Below are positions 29,276 through 39,332 of a DNA stretch of 64,000 bases, in pieces. The notes beneath the pieces are model-generated. The model saw only the letters and a program-made list of their open reading frames with translations, was not told where the DNA came from and searched no databases. This stretch comes from Clostridia bacterium (lineage in GTDB: Bacteria > Bacillota > Clostridia > Acetivibrionales > DSM-27016): positions 124,001-188,000 of the forward strand of contig JAOAIJ010000021.1 in the NCBI GenBank assembly GCA_026414765.1, read 5' to 3'. The position numbers were made by a program, and so were the translations under genes. Each line of letters begins with the position of its first letter. The stretch's first letter is position 1.

Positions 29276-30706
29276 TTACTTGTCATCTTCTGAGGTTAAT
29301 GTAGACAGAGTTGGGGATAGGGTATTTTCCCCAGGGTTTTCCAGCTCAACCGGGTCTGTATTATGAACTACAGACATCCTTTGCCATATACGGGAGCGCC
29401 ATCTGTTAAGCATGATTATGCCGCGCAGCCACTCGTCGCAGGTGAATGCTATCCATACGCCAAGCAAGCCGAGTTTGAAATAAACACCCAGCAGGTATGA
29501 AAGCACTACAGATACACCCCACATGGATAAGACACCGATGACTACGGGAAATCTTACATCTCCGGCACCACGCAAAGCGTTGATGATTATGAGGTTAAAG
29601 GCTCTGCCAGGCTCCATGATCAAGGCTATGAGCAGCAATTGGCTTCCTATTTCAATTATTTCATTGTTGGTTGTATAAATGCTGATTAAAGATTTTCTAA
29701 AAAGTAAAAATACTACTGCAAAGGAAAAAGATATGATTATTGCAGTTCTTAAATATTTTAAGCAAGCCCTGTATGCCTCATTTGCTTTACCGGCACCTAT
29801 CATATGTCCTGTAAGTATTTGAGTTCCCTGACCCATAGCGAAGGAGATCAGAAGAATGAACATTATGATATTGTGTACATAAAACCTTGTAGCCAGTGCG
29901 GTTGTACCCATTAGAGCTATCATTGAGGTGATCACTATCTGGGAAATATTATATGATAAAGTTTCTCCTGCTGAAGGTATGCCGATTTTTAAAATTTGTC
30001 CCAGAGTCTTTTTTGGAATAGGACTCAGGTATTTTATAGACAGTTTTACATCCACTTTCTTCTTTAGTATGATTAGCAGTGCGATCGCTGCTGCAAACTG
30101 GCTTGTGGCAGTAGAAATAGCAACTCCTTTTACTCCGAGGACAGGTATCCCCATTGGTCCGTAAATAAATAAATAGTCCCCTATAACATTTATTATATTC
30201 ATACCGATTGCCACATACATAGAAATTTTTGTACGTCCATGGCTTCTGAGAATGGATGAAATTGTAGCGATTAATGCCTGGGAGAATGAAAATCCTCCCA
30301 CGATAAAAATAAACTGTGATGCATAAGCAAATACATCTTTTGGAAGATTCATCAGACCTAACAGACTTGGACCGAATAAAAGAAGGCCTAAGCTCATGAC
30401 TATACCAAAAATAAAGTTTGTTGCCAGTGCGACTACTACAATTTCTGAAATCCTGTCTTTAAGCTTTGCACCGAGATATTGAGATACAAGTATTACAGTA
30501 CCGGAGCCGACAACCCCATATAAGAGAACTACAAGGCTTAAAAACTGATTTGTAGCTCCTACAGCTGCTACAGCGCTATCGGAGTATTTACCCAGCATAT
30601 ACATGTCTACATTGACCAATAACATACGCAAAAGTACTTCTATAAAAATTGGCCAGGTTAAATTTAGTAAGGTTAATTTTTTTGCTGATGAATGTCCTAT
30701 ATCCAT
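29276..30706 (-). CDS. MATE family multidrug/cation exporter
   Basis: A 476-residue membrane protein with twelve expected helices in two similar halves, each starting with a stretch like LTLLNLTWPIFIEVLLRMLLVNVDMYMLG and ILKIGIPSAGETLSYN. This is the MATE fold; exporters of this type use sodium or proton gradients to expel drugs or metabolites. It is convergent with polC, with only 20 bases between the two stops, and divergent from rimP. The substrate is unknown. Confidence 0.9.
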   Translation of the reverse strand: MDIGHSSAKKLTLLNLTWPIFIEVLLRMLLVNVDMYMLGKYSDSAVAAVGATNQFLSLVVLLYGVVGSGTVILVSQYLGAKLKDRISEIVVVALATNFIFGIVMSLGLLLFGPSLLGLMNLPKDVFAYASQFIFIVGGFSFSQALIATISSILRSHGRTKISMYVAIGMNIINVIGDYLFIYGPMGIPVLGVKGVAISTATSQFAAAIALLIILKKKVDVKLSIKYLSPIPKKTLGQILKIGIPSAGETLSYNISQIVITSMIALMGTTALATRFYVHNIIMFILLISFAMGQGTQILTGHMIGAGKANEAYRACLKYLRTAIIISFSFAVVFLLFRKSLISIYTTNNEIIEIGSQLLLIALIMEPGRAFNLIIINALRGAGDVRFPVVIGVLSMWGVSVVLSYLLGVYFKLGLLGVWIAFTCDEWLRGIIMLNRWRSRIWQRMSVVHNTDPVELENPGENTLSPTLSTLTSEDDK

Positions 30707-30917
30707 TAAGGTTTACCCCCATAAGTATTCCGTGCGAATGTAAGCTGACTAAGAATTAAAGTAAATTCTACCACTATAACTTTACTCTTTCAATTGTTAT
30801 TACAAATTTCTACATGTTTTTATTGTAATACATGTTGTTATATTAAGGCTGTAATGGGGGTAAGTTAAGATAGATTCCCGGTGAGTTGGGAAATTTAAAT
30901 TTAATATAATAATTTTG

Positions 30918-30946
30918 TTGATAATTACAAATAATAGTGGTATAAT
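30918..30946 (+). promoter_or_regulatory. Sigma-A promoter for the rimP-nusA-infB operon
   Basis: TTGATA at 30918-30923, exactly 17 bases, then a perfect TATAAT at 30941-30946. It is the clearest promoter in the window and sits in the 379-base gap between the divergent MATE gene and rimP. Confidence 0.85.
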
Positions 30947-30978
30947 ACTACTGGACTAAAGCAAATAGTATTTTAAGA

Positions 30979-31017
30979 GAAAGAGTGGGCCAATCCCACT
31001 CTTTCGCGTTATTTTTT
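30979..31017 (+). promoter_or_regulatory. Leader hairpin (attenuator-like) before rimP
   Basis: GAAAGAGTGGG (30979-30989) and CCCACTCTTTC (30995-31005) make a perfect 11-bp stem with a 5-base loop, followed by a T-run at 31012-31017. It starts about 26 bases after the likely transcription start, so it would act as an early attenuator of the whole operon. Similar AGAGTGGG/CCCACTCT hairpins before rimP are familiar in Firmicutes. Confidence 0.8.
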
Positions 31018-31085
31018 AAAAATATGAACTGCGGAAGAAAAGCAGACTGTAAAATGCCTGTCTGTTAAAGAAACTGGAGGAGTAT

Positions 31086-31550
31086 ATGGCGAGAAAAAAA
31101 GTTGAGGAGATAGTCTCCGAGCTTGCATTACCTATAACGGAAAAACATTCCTTCGAGCTGGTTGACGTTGAGTTCGTCAAGGAGGGTGCAAACTGGTACC
31201 TTCGCATATATATTGATAAACCTGGTGGAATAACCATAGACGATTGTCAGGTAATCAGCGAGGAAATAAGTGATAAAATGGATGAGACAGATCCTATATC
31301 ACAGAGCTATTTTCTTGAGGTGTCTTCTCCAGGTCTGGAAAGACCTCTGAAAAAAGATAGTGACTTTGAAAAGTTTAAGGGTGAACAGGTAGAGGTAAAA
31401 CTTTTTCAGCCTTTAGACGGCAAAAAGGTATTCGAAGGTGAACTTGTGGGACTGGTAGACGGACAGATTGTAATAAAACAGGGAAATGCGGAAAATATAA
31501 ATTTTGACAGGGATAAGATTTCTATAGTACGAAGAGTCATAAAGTTTTAA
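31086..31550 (+). CDS. rimP: Ribosome maturation factor RimP
   Basis: A 154-residue factor for 30S subunit maturation. It shows the two-domain pattern with FELVDVEFVKEGANWYLRIYID, ISEEISDKMDE and YFLEVSSPGLERPL, all family landmarks. CTGGAGGAG lies before the ATG. It is the first gene of the conserved rimP-nusA-ylxR-ylxQ-infB-rbfA order. Confidence 0.96.
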   Translation: MARKKVEEIVSELALPITEKHSFELVDVEFVKEGANWYLRIYIDKPGGITIDDCQVISEEISDKMDETDPISQSYFLEVSSPGLERPLKKDSDFEKFKGEQVEVKLFQPLDGKKVFEGELVGLVDGQIVIKQGNAENINFDRDKISIVRRVIKF

Positions 31551-31684
31551 AACGCATTCTCAATTTTTAATTATAGATTCTGTAAATTGCTGTACTTGTC
31601 AGTAGAAGATTTGTATATATTTTTAGCTGTAGAATCTGTAACATCAGATGGAGCAGTGATTATAAAGGGAGGTTGTCATAGGGA

Positions 31685-32800
31685 ATGAGCGCTGAATTGA
31701 TACATGCATTGGAGCAGTTGGAAAAAGAAAAAGGAATTGAAAAGGGAATTCTTATAGAAGCTATAGAAGCCGCACTGATTTCTGCGTATAAAAGAAACTT
31801 TGGTTCTACTCAAAATGTCAAAATAATGTTTGACACTAACAGTGGAGATGTCAAGGTATACGCACTAAAAAGGGTAACAGAAAGGCCGACTAATGATTTG
31901 TTGGAGATTTCTATAGAAGATGCAAAGAAAATAAGTAAGAAGCTTGAAGAAAATGATACTGCCGAGGTAGAGGTTACACCGAAAAAGTTTGGTAGAATTG
32001 CTGCTCAGACTGCGAAGCAGGTAGTAGTACAAAGAATCAGAGAAGCGGAACGCGGAATTATATTTGATGAGTATTATAATAAAGAAAGCGATATAGTAAC
32101 CGGAATTATTCAGAGAATTGAAAAGAAGAATGTAATTATAGATCTTGGAAAAACTGAAGCCGTGTTACCTCCTGCAGAACAGACAGTGGGAGAAGAATAC
32201 CGGTTTAACAACAGAATAAAAGCATACGTGATTGAAGTCAAGAAAACAACAAAGGGACCTCAGATAGTATTGTCAAGAACGCACCCGGGTCTTGTAAAGA
32301 GGCTATTTGAGCTGGAAGTTCCTGAAATACACGATGGAACTGTAGAGGTTAAAGGCATAGCAAGAGAACCCGGTTCAAGAACAAAAATAGCAGTTTTTTC
32401 AAAAGATGATAATGTTGACCCCGTTGGAGCTTGTGTCGGACAGAAGGGCACCAGGGTTCAGGCTATAGTAGATGAGCTCAGGGGAGAAAAAATCGATATT
32501 ATAAAATGGAGTAACAATCCGGAGGAGCTTATATCTGCAAGCTTAAGTCCTGCAAAAGTTGTTCGTGTAGATGTAAATGAAGAAGAAAAATCCGCAAAAG
32601 CGACGGTGCCGGATTATCAACTTTCACTTGCTATAGGCAAGGAAGGTCAGAATGCCAGACTCGCAGCCAAGCTGACAGGCTGGAAAATTGATATAAAGAG
32701 TGAGTCTCAGCTTAGAGCTTCTATAGAACAACAGATGTTTAACAATGACAGCAACTATATAAAGCAGGATGAAGATGAAAACACTGAAGACTATGAATAG
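31685..32800 (+). CDS. nusA: Transcription termination/antitermination factor NusA
   Basis: A 371-residue NusA: N-terminal RNA polymerase-binding domain (~1-125), S1 domain (~135-200), two KH domains (~230-345, with VGACVGQKGTRVQAIVDEL and LAIGKEGQNARLAAKLTGWKIDI). It lacks the C-terminal acidic repeats of the E. coli protein, as is normal in Firmicutes. GGGAGG and a nearer AGGGA precede the ATG. Confidence 0.97.
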   Translation: MSAELIHALEQLEKEKGIEKGILIEAIEAALISAYKRNFGSTQNVKIMFDTNSGDVKVYALKRVTERPTNDLLEISIEDAKKISKKLEENDTAEVEVTPKKFGRIAAQTAKQVVVQRIREAERGIIFDEYYNKESDIVTGIIQRIEKKNVIIDLGKTEAVLPPAEQTVGEEYRFNNRIKAYVIEVKKTTKGPQIVLSRTHPGLVKRLFELEVPEIHDGTVEVKGIAREPGSRTKIAVFSKDDNVDPVGACVGQKGTRVQAIVDELRGEKIDIIKWSNNPEELISASLSPAKVVRVDVNEEEKSAKATVPDYQLSLAIGKEGQNARLAAKLTGWKIDIKSESQLRASIEQQMFNNDSNYIKQDEDENTEDYE

Positions 32801-32905
32801 TCTGCAATGACAGATTGCGACGAATTCCGGCTATTAATTGGTAATACCAAAATAAGCAGGATAACTTACAATTTTGATTTTTTTAGTTTAAGGGTGTGGG
32901 TTTTA

Positions 32906-33178
32906 GTGAAACAAAAAAAAGTGCCTATGAGAATGTGCCTCGGTTGCCAGGAAATGAAGCCTAAAAAAGAATTAATAAGAATAGTGAAGAACAAGGAAAA
33001 TGAAACCAGCGTGGATTTTATAGGGAAAAAACCTGGTAGGGGAGCATACATTTGCAGGGCAGTTTCTTGTTTTGAAAAAGCAAGAAAAGCAAAAAGGCTG
33101 GAAAGAGCTTTTGAATCACCCATAAGTGAAGAAATATACGATACATTAAAGAAGCAACTGGAGGACAATGATGGATGA
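32906..33178 (+). CDS. ylxR: YlxR/RnpM family RNA-binding protein (DUF448)
   Basis: A 90-residue protein with the family motif MRMCLGCQEMKPKKELIRIV and the GRGAYIC box. YlxR proteins bind RNA, and the Bacillus homologue (RnpM) has been linked to RNase P regulation. The GTG at 32906 is chosen because AAGGGTGTGGG lies 6-16 bases before it; the open frame extends to 32807, but that extension shows no family similarity. The end overlaps ylxQ by 11 bases. Confidence 0.9.
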   Translation: MKQKKVPMRMCLGCQEMKPKKELIRIVKNKENETSVDFIGKKPGRGAYICRAVSCFEKARKAKRLERAFESPISEEIYDTLKKQLEDNDG

Positions 33179-33497
33179 GAAAATATACTCATTTATAGGT
33201 CTAGCCACAAAAGCAGGAAAGTTATTATCGGGTGAAGATGCTTGTGAGAGAGCTTTAAAAGCTGGAAAGACATACTTAATAATTGTATCGGAAGATGCCT
33301 CAGACAACACTAAAAAGAAGTTTTCCGATGCATGCAGATATAGAGGAAACGAAATAAGGTTTTTTGGAGAGAAAGTTTTACTTGGGAGGTATACCGGAAA
33401 AGAGCTGAGAAGTGTTATCGCCATTATAGAAAATGGATTTGCGAAACGTTTAATAGAAATGATCGATGGAAAGTACCTACAATTCGGGGGTGAATAG
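33168..33497 (+). CDS. ylxQ: L7Ae/YlxQ family ribosomal protein-like
   Basis: A 109-residue protein with the L7Ae fold signature: [22 protein letters not shown], then [19 protein letters not shown]. It probably binds kink-turn RNA. The start is one of two adjacent ATG codons (33168 or 33171) inside the end of ylxR, with GGAGG 11 bases upstream. Its stop is followed after one base by the infB start codon. Confidence 0.92.
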   Translation: MMDEKIYSFIGLATKAGKLLSGEDACERALKAGKTYLIIVSEDASDNTKKKFSDACRYRGNEIRFFGEKVLLGRYTGKELRSVIAIIENGFAKRLIEMIDGKYLQFGGE

Positions 33498-33498
33498 T

Positions 33499-36400
33499 TT
33501 GGAAAAAGCTAGAGTTTATGAGCTTGCAAAGGAGTTGAATACTACCAGCAAGCGCTTGATGGAGAAATTAGCCGAAATAAATATATCAGTAAAAAATCAT
33601 ATGAGCTTGTTGGAGGATAAAGAGCTGGAAGCTTTATATAAGCATATAGGTATTATAAAACATGATGACAGCAAGAAAGCTGAAGGTGATGAAAAGAAGG
33701 CCGTATCATCTGCTGCTAAAGTTGATCCCAGGAAAGACGTGAAAAAGGATGCTAAGCAGGCACCCAGAATAATAAGGACAACGGAGATAATTATTGATAC
33801 AAAGAAAGAATCACGGGATGAAGTAGTATTATCAAATAGAAATGATGTATACAGGAATGAATCAAGACGTGATGCTCATAACGATTTCAGGGGAAATAAC
33901 CGTACAGGGCAAAAGCCGGAAATAGTAAGGGTTGCAGATTCAAGCACAGGTTTAAGGCCGGGGTATATAAGGGATGACAGGCCTGCATATGTGAAAGAAG
34001 CCAAACCTGTAAATAAAGTTGAAACTAAAAAGGATATTATTAAAGAACCTGCAAAAACAGAAGCTAAAAGTGAAATTTTACCGGATAGTAAAAACATTCA
34101 AAAGACTATGACACACAATGAAATAGAAAATATAAGTGTAAAGGAAGTAAAGAATATCGAAGAAAACAGAAAAGTGGATGAGATGAAAAAAGTTGTTGTT
34201 AATGAAGAGAATCAAACTGCAGCCAGCAGTCAACCAGCAGGTTCTGAAAAGCCGGTACAAGAGGTAAAAGAACCCAAAGCTCCGGAAATGTCAGGTGAAA
34301 ACAGAGTGCCTGAACATCAGAGACAAAATACTAATACAAGAACCTATAATGATAATCGCCAGCAGGGCGGCTATAACAGACATGAGGGAGACAGACCGCA
34401 GGGCGGTTATAACAGACCCCAGGGAGACAGACCGCAGGGCGGTTATAACAGATCCCAGGGAGACAGACCGCAGGGCGGTTATAACAGACCCCAGGGAGAC
34501 AGACCGCAGGGCGGCTATAACAGACCTCAGGGAGACAGACCGCAGGGCGGTTATAACAGACCCCAGGGAGACAGACCGCAGGGCGGCTATAACAGACCCC
34601 AGGGAGACAGACCACAAGGCGGTTATAACAGACCTCAGGGAGACAGACCACAAGGCGGTTATAACAGACCCCAGGGTGATAGACCACAGGGCGGCTATAA
34701 CAGACCCCAGGGTGATAGACCACAGGGCGGCTATAACAGACCTCAGGGTGATAGACCACAGGGCGGCTATAACAGACCTCAGGGTGATAGACCGCAGGGT
34801 GGATTCAGATCTGCATCCAGACCTTTGGATATACCTAAAATAGATACATCGCTTATACAAAAGGAAGAAGAGAATTCAATGCGCAATGAAGCAAGGCGTG
34901 AATTCCAGAATAAGGATGTAGATAAGGATTCCAAGAGAGAGCAGAAGAGGGAAGTGCCAAAGGGTCAGGCCGGAGATAAGGATAGAAAATTTAAAAACCA
35001 GAAGTTTATCGTTGGTCAGAAAAAGGGTGTTTCTGAAGTACTTTCCGAGGACTTTATACTTGAAGAGTTTTATGATGATGATGGTGTAAAAAGTACAAGG
35101 AGAGTATCGAAGCCTAAAAAGGATATAAGAAGAGAAAATGAAAGCAAGCATATACCTCATAGAGCAGTTCTCACTTCAATAAAGATTCCTGAAACAATAA
35201 CCGTGAAGGATCTTGCTGAAGCTTTGAAAAAAACCGCAACTGAAGTAATTAAAAAGCTTATGGCACTTGGAATGATGGTTACCTTGAATAATGAACTTGA
35301 TTTCGATACGGCTTCAATTGTTGCTTCTGAATTTGGTGTCACAACGGAAAAGGAAGTTGTGGTCAATGAAGAAGATATTCTGTTTGATGACTCGGATGAA
35401 GAGAATGAAGAGAATTTACAGCCAAGACCTCCTGTTGTTGTAGTAATGGGACACGTTGACCATGGTAAAACTTCACTTCTGGATGCCATCAGGGAAACAA
35501 ATGTTATTGACAGCGAGGCCGGCGGTATAACCCAGCATATTGGTGCATACATGGTAAAAATAAACGACAGGAATATTACATTCCTTGATACTCCGGGACA
35601 TGAAGCTTTTACAGCAATGAGAGCAAGAGGTGCTCAAGTAACGGATATAGCCATACTTGTTGTAGCAGCAGATGACGGCGCTATGCCACAGACTATTGAA
35701 GCTATAAATCATGCAAAGGCTGCAAATGTCTCAATTGTTGTAGCAATTAACAAAATAGACAAACCCGGTGCAAATCCTGACAAGGTAAAACAGGAACTTA
35801 CCGAGTATGGTCTGGTTGCTGAAGAATGGGGTGGAGATACAATATTTGTTCCAGTTTCTGCAAAGAAAAGGGAAAATATTGACCAGCTTCTGGAAATGGT
35901 ATTGCTTACAGCAGATTTGCAGGAATTAAAAGCGAACCCAGACAGACAAGCAAAGGGTACGGTTATCGAAGCTCAGCTGGATAAAAACAAAGGGCCTGTA
36001 GCTACGGTTCTTGTTCAAAGAGGTACCTTGAATGTCGGGGATACTATAGTAACCGGAACAACAGTAGGAAGAATCAGAGCAATGGTAGATGACAAGGGGC
36101 ACAAAATAAAGAAAGCAGGACCATCTACTCCTGTTGAGATACTTGGAATGCCTGAAGTTCCTGAAGCAGGTGAAATCTTCTATGAAGTAGCCGATGAAAA
36201 GGTAGCAAAGCAACTGGTTGAAAAGAGAAGGCTTAAGCAGAAAGAACAACAGCTTAAGGCATCTGCAAGGGTATCGCTGGATGATCTGTTCAATCAGATT
36301 AAAGAAGGCAAGGTGAAGGACCTTAATATAATTGTAAAAGCGGATGTACAGGGTTCTGTAGAAGCTGTCAAGCAATCACTGGAAAAACTGAGCAATGAAG

Positions 36401-36921
36401 AAGTCAGAGTAAAGATTCTTCACGGCGGTGTAGGTGCAATAACAGAAGCAGATGTTACGCTTGCGCAGATATCAAATGCAATAATCATAGGATTTAACGT
36501 TAGGCCGGGTACAAATGTTACCGAAGCTGCACAAAATGCCGGTGTTGACATGAGATTGTACAGAGTCATCTATAACGCAATTGAAGATGTTCAAGCCGCA
36601 ATGAAGGGTATGCTAGAGCCTACCTTCAAAGAAGTTATACAAGGGCATGCAGAAATAAGACAGACATTCAAAGTGTCAGGTGTAGGTACTATAGCCGGTA
36701 GCTATGTAACTGATGGAAAAATAATAAGGAATTCGGATGTTAGAGTTGTACGTGGTGGAATAGTAGTACATGAGGGTAAGCTGGCATCGCTCAAGAGATT
36801 TAAAGACGATGCGAAGGAAGTAGCACAAGGCTTTGAATGTGGATTATCCATTGAAAGGTTTAATGATATTAAAGAAGGCGATATCGTAGAATCTTATATA
36901 ATGGAAGAGGTTGCAAGATAA
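33499..36921 (+). CDS. infB: Translation initiation factor IF-2 with a long Gly/Gln/Arg repeat region
   Basis: A 1140-residue IF-2. The N-terminal IF2_N motif ([19 protein letters not shown]) is followed by a long, charged, disordered region that includes a twelve-fold 12-residue repeat (34363-34800). A second IF2_N module (~35160-35350), the GTPase domain (GHVDHGKTS near residue 651, [16 protein letters not shown]) and the domains that bind fMet-tRNA complete it. The TTG at 33499 has GGGGGTGA about 6 bases upstream; the upstream in-frame start at 33466 overlaps ylxQ without a good ribosome binding site. It is longer than usual because of the repeats. Confidence 0.97.
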   Translation: MEKARVYELAKELNTTSKRLMEKLAEINISVKNHMSLLEDKELEALYKHIGIIKHDDSKKAEGDEKKAVSSAAKVDPRKDVKKDAKQAPRIIRTTEIIIDTKKESRDEVVLSNRNDVYRNESRRDAHNDFRGNNRTGQKPEIVRVADSSTGLRPGYIRDDRPAYVKEAKPVNKVETKKDIIKEPAKTEAKSEILPDSKNIQKTMTHNEIENISVKEVKNIEENRKVDEMKKVVVNEENQTAASSQPAGSEKPVQEVKEPKAPEMSGENRVPEHQRQNTNTRTYNDNRQQGGYNRHEGDRPQGGYNRPQGDRPQGGYNRSQGDRPQGGYNRPQGDRPQGGYNRPQGDRPQGGYNRPQGDRPQGGYNRPQGDRPQGGYNRPQGDRPQGGYNRPQGDRPQGGYNRPQGDRPQGGYNRPQGDRPQGGYNRPQGDRPQGGFRSASRPLDIPKIDTSLIQKEEENSMRNEARREFQNKDVDKDSKREQKREVPKGQAGDKDRKFKNQKFIVGQKKGVSEVLSEDFILEEFYDDDGVKSTRRVSKPKKDIRRENESKHIPHRAVLTSIKIPETITVKDLAEALKKTATEVIKKLMALGMMVTLNNELDFDTASIVASEFGVTTEKEVVVNEEDILFDDSDEENEENLQPRPPVVVVMGHVDHGKTSLLDAIRETNVIDSEAGGITQHIGAYMVKINDRNITFLDTPGHEAFTAMRARGAQVTDIAILVVAADDGAMPQTIEAINHAKAANVSIVVAINKIDKPGANPDKVKQELTEYGLVAEEWGGDTIFVPVSAKKRENIDQLLEMVLLTADLQELKANPDRQAKGTVIEAQLDKNKGPVATVLVQRGTLNVGDTIVTGTTVGRIRAMVDDKGHKIKKAGPSTPVEILGMPEVPEAGEIFYEVADEKVAKQLVEKRRLKQKEQQLKASARVSLDDLFNQIKEGKVKDLNIIVKADVQGSVEAVKQSLEKLSNEEVRVKILHGGVGAITEADVTLAQISNAIIIGFNVRPGTNVTEAAQNAGVDMRLYRVIYNAIEDVQAAMKGMLEPTFKEVIQGHAEIRQTFKVSGVGTIAGSYVTDGKIIRNSDVRVVRGGIVVHEGKLASLKRFKDDAKEVAQGFECGLSIERFNDIKEGDIVESYIMEEVAR
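34363..34800 (+). repeat. Twelve tandem 36-bp repeats inside infB
   Basis: Twelve units of exactly 36 bp plus a partial thirteenth encode ([12 protein letters not shown])n. Early units deviate (His-Glu, Ser-Gln); later ones fall into blocks that differ by synonymous changes (GGAGAC versus GGTGAT, CCGCAG versus CCACAG or CCACAA). This suggests stepwise duplication. Confidence 0.97.
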
Positions 36922-36956
36922 ACCTTGCAGTAACGCATAAGCTATGGGTCTGATTG

Positions 36957-37010
36957 AGGTTAGGGTTTGGGTTGAGGTTTTTATACTTTGACCTTAACCT
37001 TAACCTTATT
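36957..37010 (+). terminator. Long G/T-rich hairpin between infB and rbfA
   Basis: AGGTTAGGGTTTGGGT (36957-36972) pairs with ACCTTAACCTTAACCT (36991-37006) over 16 positions, with G-T wobbles and one mismatch. The T-run after it is poor (TATTAAG), so it may be a processing or attenuation site rather than a full terminator. Confidence 0.45.
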
Positions 37011-37048
37011 AAGTATTATCCTATAGTATCGAAAGGAGCGTATTTAAA

Positions 37049-37405
37049 ATGGTAGATAGAATAAACAGGATATCAGAAGAAATGAGAAAAGAAATAAGTA
37101 CTATTATACAGAACGAGCTTAAGGATCCAAGGCTGCCAAAGCTGATAAGTGTTGTTTCAGCTAATGTTACAAAGGATTTGAGATATGCAAAAGTGTATGT
37201 AAGTATCATGGGAAGCGAAGAAGAGAAAAAGAATGCAATACATGGTCTAAAGAGTGCGGCAGGCTTCATCCGCCGTGAAGTGGGACACAGGATGCAGCTC
37301 CGGTATACGCCTGAAATTCAATTTGAATTAGATAATTCAATAGAGCATGGCGTATATATATCAAAGCTGATTAATGAAACAGTGAAGCATGAGGAAAAAG
37401 AATAA
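37049..37405 (+). CDS. rbfA: Ribosome-binding factor A
   Basis: A 118-residue 30S assembly factor with a KH-like fold. Landmarks are RINRISEEMRKEIS, LKDPRLP, VTKDLRYAKVYVS and the C-terminal LRYTPEIQFELDNSIEHG. GAAAGGAG lies upstream of the ATG. It continues the nusA operon; nrnA follows after 31 bases. Confidence 0.96.
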   Translation: MVDRINRISEEMRKEISTIIQNELKDPRLPKLISVVSANVTKDLRYAKVYVSIMGSEEEKKNAIHGLKSAAGFIRREVGHRMQLRYTPEIQFELDNSIEHGVYISKLINETVKHEEKE

Positions 37406-37436
37406 ATACGTATACACGATATCAGGAGACTGATTT

Positions 37437-38411
37437 ATGATTATAGACAGAATAATTACATTAATCAAGGATGCTGAAAATATTGCCATAATGCCTCATA
37501 TTTCAGTAGATGGGGATGGCCTCGGTTCAAGTCTTGCATTAGGCCTTACGCTTAAAAAAATGGGAAAGAAAGTAACGGTTTACCTTGAAGAGGATGTTCC
37601 CTACATATATGATTTTTTACCGGGTAAAGAGCTGGTAAGTATTGTTAATGATATCTGCAAGTACAAAAATACAGATGGGTATGATTTGGCTATAGCATTG
37701 GATACGGGAGACATGAAAAGGCTGGGGGACAGAGCGGATATTTTTGAAAGGGCTAAAATAACTGTAAATATTGACCACCATGCTACAAATACTGAGTTTG
37801 CGTTTATAAATTACGTTCAACCCGGATCAGCTGCAGTGGGAGAAATAGTATATCAAATGATAAAAGTGATGGGACAAAGCCTGGATGCCGAGACAGCAAC
37901 GTGCCTCTATGTCGCAATTACAACGGATACTGGTGGGTTTAGGTTCAGCAATACCACTTCTGCAACGCATCAGATAACTGCTGACCTGATTAATAATGGG
38001 GTAAATGTTGCAGAAATATCTCAGAAGGTTTTTGAAACTGCTTCACTGGAAAAAACAAAACTAATGGGAGAAGCGGTAAGTTCTCTAGAATTACATGAAA
38101 ATGGTAAGATTGCTTTAATTATCCTGACAGATGAGATGATGAAAAAAGCAGGTGCAAGCGAAGAGGATTGTGACGGAATTGTAAATCTGGGAAGAAACAT
38201 CAAAGGGGTTGAAGTAGCTGTAATGATGAGGCAGAAAGCTAATGGTGCAATAAAAGTAAACTTTAGATCCAAAAGCTATGTAGATGTAGCAGCAATTGCC
38301 GGTTTGTTCAAAGGCGGCGGACATAAAAGGGCTGCTGGATGTATCATAGAGGGTAAATCTACTGATGAAGCAAAAAAAATGCTGATTGAAGATATAAAAG
38401 GGACATTTTGA
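37437..38411 (+). CDS. nrnA: DHH/DHHA1 phosphoesterase NrnA (nanoRNase / pAp phosphatase)
   Basis: A 324-residue protein. The DHH domain shows MPHISVDGDGLGSSLALG, ALDTGDMKRLGDR and NIDHHATN (the DHH metal centre). The DHHA1 domain ends in GGGHKRAAG. Relatives degrade short RNA and dephosphorylate 3'-phosphoadenosine 5'-phosphate, and some cleave cyclic dinucleotide products. Its stop codon overlaps the truB start (TGATG). Confidence 0.92.
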   Translation: MIIDRIITLIKDAENIAIMPHISVDGDGLGSSLALGLTLKKMGKKVTVYLEEDVPYIYDFLPGKELVSIVNDICKYKNTDGYDLAIALDTGDMKRLGDRADIFERAKITVNIDHHATNTEFAFINYVQPGSAAVGEIVYQMIKVMGQSLDAETATCLYVAITTDTGGFRFSNTTSATHQITADLINNGVNVAEISQKVFETASLEKTKLMGEAVSSLELHENGKIALIILTDEMMKKAGASEEDCDGIVNLGRNIKGVEVAVMMRQKANGAIKVNFRSKSYVDVAAIAGLFKGGGHKRAAGCIIEGKSTDEAKKMLIEDIKGTF

Positions 38412-39313
38412 TGGACGGAATTCTTAACATATTGAAGCCACCGGGAATGACATCTTTTGATGTAGTCGGCTTCTTAAGACGGATACTGAAAACTAAAAAG
38501 ATAGGGCATACCGGGACCCTTGATCCTGGGGCGGTAGGAGTACTTCCTATCTGTATAGGCAATGCAACAAAAGCAATAGAGTTTATGATGGAAAAGGACA
38601 AGCTGTATAGAGCAGAATTGACTCTTGGGGCCGAAACAGATACTCAGGATTCTTCCGGCAAAGTAGTAGCTACTTATGATGTCAATGTAGATGAAACTCA
38701 GATAAGAAGCGTTATGAGCAGCTTTCTTGGAACATATGAACAGATACCGCCAATGTATTCTGCTGTAAAGATTGAGGGGAAGAAACTGTACGAACTGGCA
38801 AGGGAAGGGAAAACAATTGAGCGGGAACCAAGAACAGTAGAGGTTTTTTCCATAGATATTCTTAAAATCAAAAATAAAGAGACTATCCTGTTTGATGTGC
38901 ATTGTTCAAAGGGTACATATATAAGGACTCTTTGTGATGATATCGGAAAGCGTCTGGGATGCGGAGGACATATGTCATTTCTCATAAGGACCAAGGCCGG
39001 TCCATATGATATTTCTTCTGCAATAACGCTTGAAGAGGTAGAAATGCTTGCAGAGCAAAATAAACTTGAGGAAAGATTTCTACCGGTTGATACGGTTTTT
39101 CAAATACTAAAGCCGGTTGTTTTGAATGATGCAGATAGTAAACGTTTTTTGAATGGTGTTTTTATTAACTGCGCCGATCCGATTTTAGAAGCAGGAGAAA
39201 ATATCAGAGTTTATAACAATAAGAATTGTTTTCTTGCCCTTGGGGAAGTAATCCTCAAACAGAACAAGCTTGTATTGAAGTCAAAGAAAGTTTTTAATAC
39301 GGTAAGTTTATAA
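38411..39313 (+). CDS. truB: tRNA pseudouridine-55 synthase
   Basis: A 300-residue pseudouridine synthase. It shows LNILKPPGMTSFDVV, KIGHTGTLDPGAVGVL (with the catalytic Asp), YRAELTLGAETDTQD and KGTYIRTLCDDIG. Length is normal. The ATG at 38411 overlaps the nrnA stop by one base, so translation is probably coupled. Confidence 0.96.
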   Translation: MDGILNILKPPGMTSFDVVGFLRRILKTKKIGHTGTLDPGAVGVLPICIGNATKAIEFMMEKDKLYRAELTLGAETDTQDSSGKVVATYDVNVDETQIRSVMSSFLGTYEQIPPMYSAVKIEGKKLYELAREGKTIEREPRTVEVFSIDILKIKNKETILFDVHCSKGTYIRTLCDDIGKRLGCGGHMSFLIRTKAGPYDISSAITLEEVEMLAEQNKLEERFLPVDTVFQILKPVVLNDADSKRFLNGVFINCADPILEAGENIRVYNNKNCFLALGEVILKQNKLVLKSKKVFNTVSL

Positions 39314-39332
39314 GAAATAAAGGTGGGTTACT

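Noticed and set aside
32807..32905. N-terminal extension of ylxR
   Set aside because: The extension has no family similarity and the GTG at 32906 has a good ribosome binding site.
34363..34800. 36-bp regularly spaced array resembling CRISPR repeat length
   Set aside because: The units are directly adjacent with no variable spacers and lie in frame inside infB; no cas genes are near.
34291..34860. Long open frames on both strands through the infB repeat region
   Set aside because: A 36-bp repeat keeps every frame open once one unit is free of stops; the products are pure repeats without a ribosome binding site. IF-2 is the real frame.
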